This document shows positions 23,301 to 34,358 of a stretch of 64,000 bases of DNA, piece after piece. Position 1 is the stretch's first letter. Each line of letters opens with the position of its first letter. The stretch lies in contig JAETXT010000002.1 of assembly GCA_019188255.1 (NCBI GenBank), forward strand, positions 6,138,001 through 6,202,000, written 5' to 3'. Origin of the DNA: Verticillium longisporum (Eukaryota; Ascomycota; Sordariomycetes; Glomerellales; Plectosphaerellaceae). Both the position numbers and the translations under genes were made by a program. Below the pieces are notes generated by a model, which made no database searches, was not told the DNA's origin, and saw only the letters and a list, made by a program, of their open reading frames with translations.

Positions 23301-23571
23301 CGTTGATCACGGTGAAGACCGAGATGGAACCTCAAGTAAGGTCGATGCAGTCCAAGAGCTATCCGATCAATCCGACAATGTCGAACCTGAGGAGGCTAGT
23401 CAGTCTGATACTCTGCCTGCACCTAAGAAGGCGCAACCTCGGGCTAAACGACGAGCAGCGCCACGGCGTTCCACAAGGCGCCGCCAAAGGGTCATGGTGT
23501 CAGAAAGTGAGGATGAAGAAGAAGAAGAAGACGATTTCGAGTCCAATGGTTCGGACGGTGATTACAAGTGA
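20389..23571 (+). CDS. RAD4: Rad4/XPC nucleotide-excision repair factor (in-frame stop at codon 134)
   Basis: Rad4 recognises helix-distorting lesions and starts global-genome nucleotide excision repair with Rad23. The reading frame is the same on both sides of a TAG at 20788-20790; without it the protein is 1,060 residues. Upstream is a basic/acidic N-terminus (DDDEDEDDDDIESE). Downstream come the transglutaminase-like fold (HVQHLLWHNAIRNAWLCD, LFTALLRALGLEARMVANLQ, YPHYWTEVLSPVTKIYLPVD), then the beta-hairpin domains (LERHLKREEALLP; APRAGELPLKKVPYRAATT; NIDLFAEHMCPEGAVHIPFR, FAEAVVDFEFGHRMAVPVIQ) and an acidic/basic tail. No intron is needed elsewhere. The stop lies where I expect Leu in a DLE-L-x-LHRxTRIS segment, so TTG to TAG is a likely single change. 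A 63-nt frame-preserving intron ending at this TAG is possible but has a weak GTCGTC donor. Confidence 0.92.
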
Positions 23572-24089
23572 CGGATCCGGATCTTGTATCATAGAGACAA
23601 GTCATTCTGTTCATATTTGTAGTCCACAAAGAATCGCATTGTATTTCTTGAAAGGCTTGACAGTGTCTGGTAATGCTCGTAGCACCTCTACCTAGCCATG
23701 CTATGAACTGCTTGCACGGTTATCATCGTGGAAAGGTGGATTCGCGTCCCCGACCTGTATTTAGGCCGACGCCATACCTTTGTGAATAACCGATCGAGTC
23801 TCCGGCTCGCACAATAGGTAAAGGTTAGCGGGTGAAATTGAGGTTTGGCAGACTGAGACAGTCAATTCGATGCAAGTCAGTATATCACATTGTAGAGCAC
23901 TTCTTTAGCACGCCCAGGATGACCATTGCTGCGCGAATCCGTGACATACACCTAGTAGTCATGATGCAATGAGTTATCCGGAGAATGGAAAGAAAGAAAG
24001 TTATTACGACTCAAAAATTGGACGTCATGTCCTAACCCACCTTCCAGAACTGGAAGGAATGCTTGTTGTCAACAGTAATGCCTTGTTCG
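23572..24089. other. Intergenic region between convergent RAD4 and DCC1-like genes
   Basis: About 520 bases with only short frames. It should hold both 3' UTRs. I see no RNA gene or repeat. Confidence 0.5.
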
Positions 24090-24556
24090 TCACCGATTCT
24101 TGCCAAATCTTTCGTGCCACTTGCCCTTGTTTCCCCGAGCCTCGGGCCCAGGTGCTTCGGGCAACAGTTCGATGATCTCATGAACAGTGGCAACGGAAGC
24201 GAGCCCGGGGACGGAGTCGTCAGTCGACGGTGAGAGGATGAGGAGCGCGTTGGACGTGTTCTTCTGCTGGAGCGCATACGTCTTGCCGCCAGGGACGGAC
24301 AGTTGAGCTGTTGAGGCTTCCTCGGGATGCTTGATGTATAGGCTGCCAAGACGTCAGAAGAGAATCCCGGAACAAGGCTTGTTATGTGCCATGGGTGGTG
24401 AATAGGGATGGGGCCGGGGCTCGGAAGGTCGTACACTGGAGGAGCTTGTGATGTGAGAGCCGACTCGACTTCGGGCGGGAGCTCGAAGAGCCTGTAGCCT
24501 CGGCCCTCTGGGGCCGAGGACACTGGGATGCCGCTGTTGTCTTGTGTGGACATCAT
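24090..24556 (-). CDS. DCC1: Short Dcc1-like protein (sister-chromatid cohesion family, N-terminal region only)
   Basis: Two exons: 24556-24435 (start MMSTQDNSGIPVSSAPEG, or the second Met at 24553) and 24342-24090, with intron 24434-24343 (GTACGA...GGCAG). The joined protein is 123-124 residues. YRLFELPPEVESALTSQAPP followed by KTYALQQKNTSNALLILSPS matches the N-terminal pattern of Dcc1 (DSCC1), a partner of Ctf18 in the alternative clamp loader: a short FELPP-type motif, then KTY-x-L...TSN-x-LL. It ends with KGKWHERFGKNR and a stop. The long C-terminal winged-helix part of human and yeast Dcc1 is absent, and I do not find it in the next kilobase. This may be a normal short fungal form; recognition is from memory and moderate. 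Confidence 0.65.
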
Positions 24557-25782
24557 GTGATGTGCTAGGAGATGGGGAGATGCGGTGTCCAGCCCGACTG
24601 GTGTGGAGGAGCGAAGGAGCACGAGTGAGGTCATTTGAAGGTGGACTAAATTGCCAGGTAAGGTACGTGGGGCACAACACAATATCTGACGGATGTTGGT
24701 ATTCGGAAACTGACGGTGGAATCTCACGTGAGAGAAGAGACCCGCTGACTTTGAAATCTAACTATTACTGAACATTATTTATCTCGTTCACTGGCAATGT
24801 ATAGGAACAAAACATGAGCAAAGCTGGCTAAGTTGCTTGCCTTGATCGTTGACAGTGAGTGCTCTGCAAACGCTACTGGCGCTGGATTTGGAAGGAGGGG
24901 TCGAGGCTGACCCGTGCCAAACATGCTGCCAGCAGCGTGGGGCTTTGTTTTAGCGTCTGCTGCCGCTATTCCCCCTGCCAAGGTCACTGGCCTTGCACCA
25001 GGCACCTCTAGGTACCTAGGTGCATGTAGCTATCCAGATACGTACCTAGGTACATGTACCTATGGAGGCACCTTATCTGACAATGACGGCAGGTGCCTTT
25101 GTGTGTTGACAGCGGGCGGTCTCGGCATTGGCCTAGTTCTCTAGCGCCCAAGGTCCCCTGGCAACGCGTCGAGTCCCGTCAGCAACGCGCCCAGTAGGAC
25201 ACTGGTAAAGCTGTTGTCACTGGGGCGGTGAGCCATAACATCCCAGTGGGAGGCAAGCGAGAATAACTGTGGTGAAATTTCCGCATTTTGCATTGCATTG
25301 TCCTGTCTGCCGCCGGGGACCAAGTTTCCAATCCATCGTAAGGCGATCTGAGCTTCCCTCGCTTAAGCTTGACGGGGGCCCGATCCGAAACCCGATCATT
25401 CCTGCTTCCACCACTCCCAGACGGGCTTCGACTTTTGAGATCGACCCCCTCCCCATCGTCGACAACCACGTTCGCTATTTTCATCACCCCCCGACATCAG
25501 GTCGCAAGACAGGCCAGCCGCATCACCTTGCAGCCGCAAGCCAAATCAGCGACCCGCGCACAAGCGGCTGCAGCAGCCCGTCGACGCGCTAGCGCATCGT
25601 CGTCACCACCACACGGTGCTTCTATGTTTACCTGGAAGAAAACAAGCAACAACGTCGCTTCGCCTCTCTCCCAGGTCGCTCCTCCATCGGATAGCATTCC
25701 ATACTCCTTAACGCCTGGGCGATAAGTCGGCAATGCTCCTGGAGGCCCGTTAACGAGACCACGATCATCATCAGCCGCCGCC
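24557..25782. other. Divergent intergenic region DCC1-like / BUD3, with CCTAGG-motif cluster
   Basis: About 1.2 kb between divergent starts. A cluster of near-palindromic AGGTACCTAGGT units occupies 25005-25066. From about 25370 to 25780 the plus strand is C-rich, consistent with a BUD3 leader. Open frames such as 25369-25725 show no known domain and end before the BUD3 ATG. Confidence 0.5.
25005..25066. repeat. Cluster of TACCTAGGTA-type palindromes
   Basis: Within 62 bases, CTAGGTACCTAGGT (25009-25022) and GTACCTAGGTACATGTACC (25043-25061) recur with related GCATGTA and ACATGTA arms, so the block is partly self-complementary. The same core occurs singly at 3668-3680, 7866-7885, 14201-14217 and 53905-53937, always between genes. 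Confidence 0.7.
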
Positions 25783-28700
25783 ATGGTTCGCGTCACTGAC
25801 GAGCCCGCCCTGTCTGCGGAGCACGTCACCCTATACCACGCCACCGACCCTCTTCTCGGCCACCTCCCCGTCCTGATATTCCACGGCCCCTCGACCACGG
25901 CCAACTATACTCTCAACAGCTCTCGCGTCCAGATCCACGTCTACAGCCCCGCTGGCCTGCAATGCTTCCCTCGCCTGACCATCAGCCCCAGTTCGCCCTT
26001 CTACAGCGTTGTCAACTACCTGCCCCGCGAATGGCAGGGCGACGAGATCTACCGCGGCCTCGCCTTCGGCCTCTTCAAATACTTCACCGAGCTTCCCGAG
26101 GTCGTCAAGAATCACCTGAAGCACACCTACCCCACCACGAGGGGGAGGCGGCCTGGCAGCGGCCCTGCGCTGTTCGGTGAACAGCATGCCGCTGACCTCG
26201 CTGCCAATATGATCCAGAGCGAGAATACGGCGGAAGTAATTGCTACTCTGCAGACCGCTCTGCAGACACAGCACCTGAGCAATGTTGACATTGACTTTGT
26301 GCTGCCGCCTGGTGCTATCGTGCCCCTCCGCCCAGAAGATCTCGAAGACGTTCCCGACGACGACGACGACATACTCGACCCCACTCTGCGACAGTATGGA
26401 GGTTACACACCCTTGGTCAAGCTCTTTGGCGAGCCTGTATTTCTGCCGACAGCCCGACTGCGAAGGGCACCCTCGAAACCCACCGCGCTGAATCGGAGCA
26501 AATCCTTCACGAGGGATCAGAAAGTGGACTTGAGGATGAAGCTGGGCGAGCTCATAGACACAGAAGAACGCTACGTCATGAAGCTCAACGAGCTTGTCAA
26601 GCACATTGCCGACGACTTTCGACAGTCGGCGAAATCCCGGGTGCGAGGCAGTCTGAGCCCTTCCGAAGAGGAGCTCGAGAAGCTTTTCCCCGCTCCGCCG
26701 ACAGGATACTGCAGATCAACTCTGCCTTCATGCAGGAACTCCGCAATGTCATGAACGACACCGAGGATGAGGCCGTACGTGACATGGAAACAACGACAAC
26801 AGCACTCATGGGCTCTAAACTCGGCGCATCGGCCAAGGCCAAAGACCCCAGTGGCGCTCTGGCAGTCGCGAGGATATTCCTAGAATGGTTCCCCAAGTTT
26901 ACCGACTGCTATCAGGAGTACATCCGTGCCAGCCAACACTTCCCGACTCTTCTCAACTCGTTTCTCGACCAGCAGTCGAGCTTCCGACAGAGAGTGACAC
27001 AGACGGGCGAGCAAGCCGTGCGCTCCATTCTTATTGAGCCAGTTCAGCGACTACCCCGGTACAGCCTGCTGATTGACCAGATCGTCAGTTGCTTGCCCAT
27101 GACGCATCCCGCCCTGCAGCCCATGCTGAAGGCGAGGGATATCATCACAAATATCTGCTCCATGGACGAGCCACTGCCAGACAAACCCCACGTCACCAAC
27201 CGACTACGAAATATGGTGGAGAGCTGGCCGTTGGACCTGCAGCCTCAGGGACGCCTGATTCTCGCGGCCGACTTTGTCGAGGTGCCTGCACCTTTCAACT
27301 CGGTGGATCAGTACGAAGCAGCAGACAGATCTGGCATGTTCTTGTTGTTTGCAGATTGCGTCGTCATTCTGAAGAAGCTCGGTCCCAATATCGTCACGGG
27401 TCGGGATCTGCTGCGCGAGATTGACAAACCTTCCGCTGCTGGCCTCCTTGTATCCATGACCAATGCTGCCGGTGGCCCCGGGTCCTACGAGCTTGCATTC
27501 ACCGGCTGGCATAACCTGTCAGACGTTCGATTCACCGAATCCGCCGATGGCACGCTTGTTTGGATGACATCCACACAAGAGATGAAGGGTGCCCATGCTG
27601 GAGAGTGGGTCACAGGCACGGCGGTGACCTCGCGGTGTTTCCAGCTTCAAGAGACTCACGAGGCCAAAGCCTTTAAATGGACCGAGGACATTGTCAAGGC
27701 TCGTGTTGAAGGCCGGTTCTCCGAGGGCGAGCGCGAGGATCCTACGTGGACCCTTCGGTGCTCACGGTTGCCAGACAACAACCTGGGCATCTTTGCCGCC
27801 GTGTTCCAAGAAGGGGCTGACCAGCTGATTGAGGGAAGGCGGGAACCAGCACCTATCCGTGTCGTTGTGGATCACGAGAAAGGCACCAAGGGCGCGCCTA
27901 TCGGACACTATGGCGTTGAGGTCACTGTCAATGTGCACAGCGGCGACATGAGGCGCGTGAACATGCAAACAGCAGGGTTGAACGGAAAGCAATTTGCAGA
28001 TGACGTTGCTCTTGAGGACTTTCTTCCCACCTTGTCGCGTCGAAGTAAGTCTCGCGAGGCCCTTACACCAATATCACTATGCTAATCGAGAAATCCTAGT
28101 CATTCAACTGCTCAGTAAACAACACAAGACGACCAATATGCGTGTTACACCAGCTTTGGTGTCGTATTATACGAAAGCCCTCAAAGGCCTTCAGCTGACA
28201 ACCCGGGCAGAGAAGACGCGATCTTTCCTTGCGTCATCACCAGTCAAGGGCCTGTTGTCGACAATCTGGGGAGGCAGCTCCAACGCGGGCGCAGATCAGG
28301 GCGCGGCCTCGCCGAAGCACGCCAGAGTTCCCGTCACCAACGTCTTTCCCCCTCCCATATCACGCGCCAACAGCGAGACCAACTCGATTTTTGGCTCAGC
28401 AAGAAGCAGAGACGGGGTACGGATCGCCATGGATGAAAGCAAACCTGAAAATCCCTTGGTGCGCCTCGAGCAAACATTTACTGGATACGTTGCTAGCTTG
28501 CAGGCACGCAAGGGCAGCATCGTTGGCCGAATGCTTCTTAACAGAGGGGCTGTGGATGAGCTGGCCGTCAATGACCTGTACAACAGGCTCATCGAGAGCC
28601 CCTTTGACCTCGACGCATCATCTGAACTTTCTGCTGACTCCATCTTCGTCGCTTTCGAAAAGTTCCTCAACATCGCCTGGCGAGAGCAGATGGGTCCCAT

Positions 28701-30408
28701 CATGACAATCCAGGCCCTTGATACGCTGCAGGAGCGCATGAACAAGCAGGTGCCAGGAAACTTCGCCGACTTTGTCAACTACATGTTTGGAGACATGGCG
28801 CCACAGAACCGACGAGCGTTCACGGCCTTGATAAAGCTGCTCGCCGACTTGCTGGAGGGGTGCAGCAACGACAGCGATCGAGGCGCAATTACCGTCGCGT
28901 TTGCCGAACTGCTGGTTGTAGACGGCACAGCGCATAACTACATTAACCTTCTTGACCGCCTCGTCGAAGATTGCGATCGCATCTTTGAGGACACCAGCTT
29001 CGGGGCCAACCTTCATCCTGGTGGCTCGGCGTATGAGTCGATGAACTCTACGACTCGCAGCACCAAGTCTCACACAGGCTCCTTAACCTCCAACACATCC
29101 TCTATCCGCCGTAAGTTTGGACTGGACTCGTTACTGCGCCAGAACAGCAAAAATGAGGATCGCCCGTCTGTCTGGAGGACGCTCAGCAAGCACACCCGCA
29201 ACCCGGCCACGGGTGATGTTAGCCAGACTGCAAGTTTGTCGAGGGCGACCGCAAGCCGGACGAGGTCTATTGACATGGGCTACCCGGGTCCCAACAAACT
29301 GAAGAGGCCCAACTCACGAGACAGGCCGCCTCTGGCTGGCGCATTTGACGACCTACAGCGACCAGGAAGCTCGCACAAGCTCGAGAGTCGGCTCGAGACA
29401 ATCGGTGAGCCAGACCACGAGGCCGCAGCCCACAAGACGCCCAAGAAGAAGCGGCGCAGCTCTCTATCTGATCTCAGGAGCCTCATGGCTGCCGCGAGTC
29501 TCGGCGACCCGGCAGAAGACACGAGCATCCTGCCTCTCAGCATCAACAAGCAAATATCCGAAAAGTTCAACTCGACGCCGAGGGCCAAGTCGCCCACGCC
29601 CTCGAGGATCCCGGTCAGCCCAAACACGCAGAGCCTGCGCGTGCCTCGTCCGCAGAAAGAGAACCTCAGCCTGGCGGACATATTCCAGCCGTCGCCATCG
29701 ACAGCTGGCACTGAAAAGCGACCGACGAGGGGCCACCACTCAAAGAACTTTTCTACATCTCAGATCCCAACGCTCAAGCCGGCCCGCAGCGGTCTGGGCA
29801 GCGGAGGTGAGTCGCCGACGCGGCCGAGCCTCAGCCCGACCAAGACGGGAAGCTCGGGTAGGCTTCGCTTGCAATCGCCACAAAAGCTGCGCGAGCGGCT
29901 GCAGACGGAGAAGCAGGCTGTCGACGAGGTGGACGCATCCTTGAAGTCGGAGCTGAGCAAGATCGCCGAAGAAATGTCGCGGGTGAACAATGGGCTGGGC
30001 GACCGAACGGGAACCGTCGACCTGCGGCGCCTGACGCAGTCGGTGACCGCTCTCGAGGAACGCGTGCCGACCATGCTGGGCGAGCTGAACGAAAGGCACG
30101 CGGCCATACAGCGTGACATGGAGAGCACGCTCAAGGCGTCCGAGGCCAAGGTCAAGGCCATCGACCAGCTGTACCGGGAGGCCACGGCAGAGAACGAGCT
30201 GCTGTATGAAAAGTTCAACAGCGAGCTCGGCAAGATTGTCAAGGCGCTGCGCGGCAAGGGCCGCGAGGACAAGGAGGAGCTGGTCAGCAAGCTGCGGGAG
30301 CAGAGCGAGGAGTCGGCCAAGACGAAACGGGAGAATGCGCGTCTGCGACGCGAGGTCATCAGCCTGCGAACGGCGTTAAAGGGGGAAGCGGCGGCCGATG
30401 GCGCCTAG
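25783..30408 (+). CDS. BUD3: Bud3-type Rho guanine nucleotide exchange factor (frameshifted once)
   Basis: Orthologue of filamentous-fungal Bud3, a Rho4/Cdc42-type GEF needed for septum formation. Exon 1 is 25783-28044; the intron is 28045-28099 (GTAAGT...GCTAAT...CTAG); exon 2 is 28100-30408; 1,523 residues once repaired. The N-terminal region (VTLYHATDPLLGHLPVLIFH, PREWQGDEIYRGLAFGLFKY) precedes the Dbl-homology domain at about 250-480 (LGELIDTEERYVMKLNELVK, FLDQQSSFRQRV, SILIEPVQRLPRYSLLIDQI). A PH-like region follows, then an alpha-helical domain (LVRLEQTFTGYVASLQARKG), a Ser/Pro/Arg-rich stretch with likely phosphosites, and a C-terminal coiled coil (LNERHAAIQRDMESTLKA). One base is missing near 26692, just inside the DH domain (LEKLFPA / ADRILQINSAFMQELR). 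Confidence 0.92.
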
Positions 30409-30708
30409 AATGGCTTGTCGAAATTTGTCTTCATCCTACTGGGCGAGGTGAGGGGCGTTCGCGACTGGCCCGAACAGCTGGGCATCTGCAGGGTCACGGT
30501 TTGAAAGGGGAGGTGCGGCCAGGCGAGCGGGCGTTCGGGGTGTGACAATCACTGCCTCTGCATCATCAACGGTTTGGAAAAGGGGGCGGTGGCGGGGCAG
30601 GTTAACTGGGTGGCCCCGTGTAACGACTCATTTGTATTTTGCACTTGCATGAAGGGATTAAGGCCAACGATACCAATGGGAAGGGATGAATGAGTAACAG
30701 TAGCAAAG

Positions 30709-31309
30709 TCATGTCGAATTTGATTCACGGGCGCTGTCTTCTTGTGATGGTGCTGCTGCTGCTGCTGCTGCTGTTGTTGTAGGCTGTACTGACGGGCACT
30801 CCTCAACCCAGCACTCCCAAAAGAGAGGGCCCGCGTCGACTGTGCGCAGAGGTATCGTCGATGTGCCGCGTGGGCCCTCTGTCGAAGCTTCATCTCGGGG
30901 GGTACCAGACAGGGGATCGGCGCCATACTGCAGTGACGGGTCCGAGGGGATCCAGTGTTGGGGATGCTTCAACCTGTTAGCACACGGACCGGAGGCCGAA
31001 GAAAGAGCTCCCTGGGGCGAGGATACAAAGAGGAGCGAGCCACTCACGCCAATGGGCACAGGGGCATCCTCGCGCAGCTCGACGGCCACGGTGAAGGTGC
31101 TGTCCTCGGGCAGAGGGCCCTTTGCCGCGGCGGCGCTCCCGATCCTGCTGAGGGCGCCGCGCACGGCCTCGTCGACGTCGACCCAGTTGACGGCCCGCTC
31201 GAGTTCGGCGAGCTCCCTCTCCGACTCGTCCTCCCTGCGGGCGCGCGTGCGCCTCTTCTCCTGCTGCTCCCACGCGACGATGAGGCGATCCCTGCCCCGG
31301 CTGCTGACG

Positions 31310-31344
<35 letters not shown>

Positions 31345-31767
31345 GCCGCCGCCCGCGACCATAGCCATGTCGTCCTCGTCGATCCAGGCCGGGAAGTGGC
31401 TCACGTCAATGACCCAGCGGTCGACGACCTGCAGGGTGCGCGGCAGGTGGAAGTTGATGGTCACCTTGGCCAGGCGGCCGACGGCCAGCAGCGGCGTCAC
31501 CTGGCCCACGGCATCGTTGATCCAGGCGCACACGGCCGGGTGGCGGGATTGGGGCACGACGAGGTTGTTGTGCCGCGCCATGAGGAAGGTCGGCCGCGGA
31601 TAGAGGGCCCGGTGGAAGATGAGCGTGTGCACCGTCATGGTCAGGAAGCTGGAGAAGGTCTGCAGGAGGGAGCGGGCCTGTGGGCGGGGGATGTCTGGAC
31701 CGGGCTGGGGCTGAGGCAGGTCGTCGTCCGAGGGCTCTGCCTGCATGTTGTCGTTGTCTGTGAGCAT
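30709..31767 (-). CDS. REV7: Rev7 (MAD2L2-type HORMA protein), DNA polymerase zeta subunit
   Basis: HORMA-domain adaptor of Pol zeta in translesion synthesis. I prefer the start at 31767 (MLTDNDNMQAEPSDDDL); an in-frame ATG at 31890 would add 41 residues. HORMA features are RSLLQTFSSFLTMTVHTLIF, YPRPTFLMARHNNLVVPQSR, PAVCAWINDAVGQVTPLL and VVDRWVIDVSHFPAW. A polyQ tract (nine Gln, CTG repeat at 31311-31339) lies in the HORMA middle. The intron is 31047-30967 (81 nt, GTGAGT...TGCTAAC...AAG), an unusual AAG acceptor; it joins PVPIG to HPQHWIPSDPSLQ, the wording expected of fungal Rev7. Exon 2 ends with AGPLFWECWVEE, an Ala tract and the stop at 30709; 325 residues. The gene is divergent from PI31. 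Confidence 0.9.
30751..30773. repeat. Trinucleotide (TGC)n repeat in REV7
   Basis: About eight TGC units on the plus strand. Read in the REV7 frame they encode a C-terminal run of Ala. Confidence 0.85.
31311..31339. repeat. Trinucleotide (CTG)n repeat in REV7
   Basis: About nine CTG units on the plus strand, encoding polyglutamine inside the HORMA domain of Rev7. Likely length-variable between strains. Confidence 0.88.
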
Positions 31768-32384
31768 GGCTTCGGGATGCGGAATGTGGCCTCGGCTTGA
31801 TGATGCTGATTTGCGATGGGAGCAGGGTTCAGTGAGAGGAGAGGCAAACGCGTTGATGGTTTGGGGCGGGACGTGACTGTGGTACACCACTTGGACGCCA
31901 GTTCACGTGATGTCAGTGATGCTTAATTGCATGATTCTTAACAGCATCGCTTTTGGTCCTTGTCTTTCACCAGCTTGTGATCATAGATATGAATACAAAC
32001 TGGACTCGTCGTGGTGCTCTCTTCAACCAATTCTTTGCCATTCCGTTGCCATCCCTTTGGAAGGGACCATGGTGTTATTCGAAGCTGATGTGGCAGAGAG
32101 CGTTGTATGCACATAGAGGGGCAAGCACCCGGTGTAAGGACATGAGGGGTAGGCGACACTCCACATTTAAGGCTGACGGGGTGGTGACGCCAGCAGAGGC
32201 CCGACATGGGAGCTCCTGCCATGGGTTACTTGCTCCAGGCGGCCGGGCTCCCTCCCATCCTTCCTCCTAGAGACTTGACTAAAAGCCGGCATAGACGACC
32301 ATCTTCCAACGCCCATCACCCATTTCTTTTCCTCCTCCCACATACATCCCATACCAATCAAACAACACGTCCAATAAAACAACC

Positions 32385-33533
32385 ATGGCAAATCCTCTCG
32401 CCACCCAGGCTGTTCTGCAGTTGATGGCTGATGCCATCCCAACTCATCCATCCGGAGACACCACCTCAGACGTCAGCAGCTCGTATGAGCTCCTTGCCCT
32501 CCTCACACACGCCTCAATGTCAGCCCTCAAGTTTCGACTGCTCGGCTTTGACGAAGAGAAGAGGATAGAGGAGGAGATTCAATTACACGCACCCCGCCTG
32601 CCATCGTCATGGAACGCCGGCTTTGGCTCCCTCAGCTTCGTTTATGCCCACAAGCAAACCTCCATGACTGATCTGATCAACATCACGCGCATGGGCGCCA
32701 AGGCCGAGATTCGCGGACTGGCTGTCGGCCACGACATCATCCACCGTTTCGAGCTGACACCGCGCGACTACATCGAGTCCTCCAAGCTCCCAATCCGCAT
32801 CACATTGCGAGAAGATGGGTCCGAGGACAGGTCGGACCTTCCGGATAAGATGAAGAGCGCCTTCAAGTCCGAGGCTCTGATCGATGAGCTTATTGAACGC
32901 TTCAAGACCAGCATCGTCCAGAAGCTCGTGCCAAAGCTACAGGCCGAGGGTTACAAAGAGACGCCCGACGACCGTGACGTGAGACAGAACGCCGAACAAG
33001 AGGGTCGTTCTCAGGCCGGCAGAGAACCGGGGAGGCCCTTTGCCGGTGACAGGCCGCCACAGCCAGGACATCCCTACCCACTGCACGACCCCCTCGCGGG
33101 CGCGCCCCCTCATCGGCCGCTGCCGGCTGGCGACTTTCCGCCGCCGGGGTTCGAGGACGAGCACGAGATCAACAGACCGCCTCGCGGGAATCCCTTGGGC
33201 ATGCCTGGCCGCTCCCCATTTAACATCGGTCACGATGACCTGAACCCGCCCGGGTTGGGACCACATGATCCCTTGCGACCGTCATTCATCGGAGGAGGAT
33301 TGCCGCGACCTGGTGGTGGTGGAGGTATGCACCCGACGTTTGACGATCCGCTCTTCGGTGGGCAGGGTGGTCAGGGAGGTTTCGATCCACAGGCACCACC
33401 TGGTGCGAGGTGGGATCCCGTCGGGCCAAGCGGAGGCATGCCGCGGCCGGGAGGCGGTCGGGGCGGCAACCCGTTTGGCGGCGGAGGCTACGGAGGCGGG
33501 TTCGGGGGAGGTTATGGAGGCGATATTATCTAA
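32385..33533 (+). CDS. PI31: PI31-like proteasome regulator
   Basis: 382 residues in one exon. The N-terminal half is the PI31 (PSMF1/Fub1) FP domain: SSYELLALLTHASMSALKFR, WNAGFGSLSFVYAHKQTSMT, LINITRMGAKAEIRGLAVGH, and LIDELIERFKTSIVQKLVPK. The C-terminal half is Pro/Gly-rich and disordered (GNPLGMPGRSPFNIGHDDLN, FDDPLFGGQGGQGGF), matching the tail that reaches the 20S core and inhibits its active sites in family members. It ends in a Gly-rich GGGYGGGFGGGYGGDII. The frame is intact; the start is preceded by AACC. Confidence 0.94.
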   Translation: MANPLATQAVLQLMADAIPTHPSGDTTSDVSSSYELLALLTHASMSALKFRLLGFDEEKRIEEEIQLHAPRLPSSWNAGFGSLSFVYAHKQTSMTDLINITRMGAKAEIRGLAVGHDIIHRFELTPRDYIESSKLPIRITLREDGSEDRSDLPDKMKSAFKSEALIDELIERFKTSIVQKLVPKLQAEGYKETPDDRDVRQNAEQEGRSQAGREPGRPFAGDRPPQPGHPYPLHDPLAGAPPHRPLPAGDFPPPGFEDEHEINRPPRGNPLGMPGRSPFNIGHDDLNPPGLGPHDPLRPSFIGGGLPRPGGGGGMHPTFDDPLFGGQGGQGGFDPQAPPGARWDPVGPSGGMPRPGGGRGGNPFGGGGYGGGFGGGYGGDII

Positions 33534-34358
33534 GATTTTGGCGCGCGAGGTAACGGGGACACGAGTGTACGAGTATAATTTACGACGCATAATCAGGTTG
33601 CCCTTGCAAGGGTGAAGCACCGTTAAGGTAGCCAGACAGATAATGAAAGCTTGTTGTGTCTATTCGCTGGATGTATGTGACTGGAAGTGATGTAACCACG
33701 ACCTGTCTGGGCCAACACATGGGCGATCAGCTAGCTTATAAGTCTTTGGTAAATGAACGAGGTTGAGCCATCTCGCTCGGCCAGTGCACCTACAAATTGC
33801 TTTGAACGAACCAGTGAACCTGCTACAGCCCACGAACACTTCCTTGCCCTGTGACAAGGCCGTGTTGATCTGCTTGAGTATCTGACAGGAGTAGCGATAC
33901 TCCCCATGGTAATTCGACTCATACCCTGTATGCGTTCGGCAATAGAAGGTTAATGCTGAACATGAGGTCGCAACCTGAGAATGACTTGCCTTCTGGCTCA
34001 GTAAATAAAGTAACGGCTCTTCAGCCCATGCTATCACAGCTTTTAACCCAAATGTGTGCCCAGGTACAAAACACTTTAAGCCATTGCGGAATGCCTTAAA
34101 ACGGTCATCACACAGAACATGATCCTTTGCCATTAACAAGGTACGCTGGTGTTGCTTGTCCCCAACCCAAGTGCTTGAGGTCCAACACCAAAACCATTGA
34201 AAACGGATATTTATCGATAAGAAAAGTCGCGGGGCACGACCTAACGAACTGGCGTCCCCTAACCTGCTTGCTTGACTTATTTTCAATTCCCAGCGACAGC
34301 AGTCTTGCTCATTCTCCAGCACCAGCTGCACGCACCTTGACACCAGATACCGCCAACC
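33534..34358. other. Intergenic region PI31-RPC37, no gene recognised
   Basis: About 820 bases, AT-richer than the flanks. The minus-strand frame 33660-34343 (227 codons) has no recognisable domain, a codon use unlike the real genes and no splice structure, so I do not call it. It presumably contains the RPC37 promoter. Confidence 0.5.

Noticed and set aside
30955..31800. Plus-strand frame of 281 codons opposite REV7
   Set aside because: Low-complexity Leu/Asp/Gly translation of the CTG repeat and antisense codons; the HORMA domain is on the other strand.
33660..34343. Minus-strand frame of 227 codons between PI31 and RPC37
   Set aside because: No domain, codon use unlike the neighbouring genes, AT-richer; kept as intergenic.
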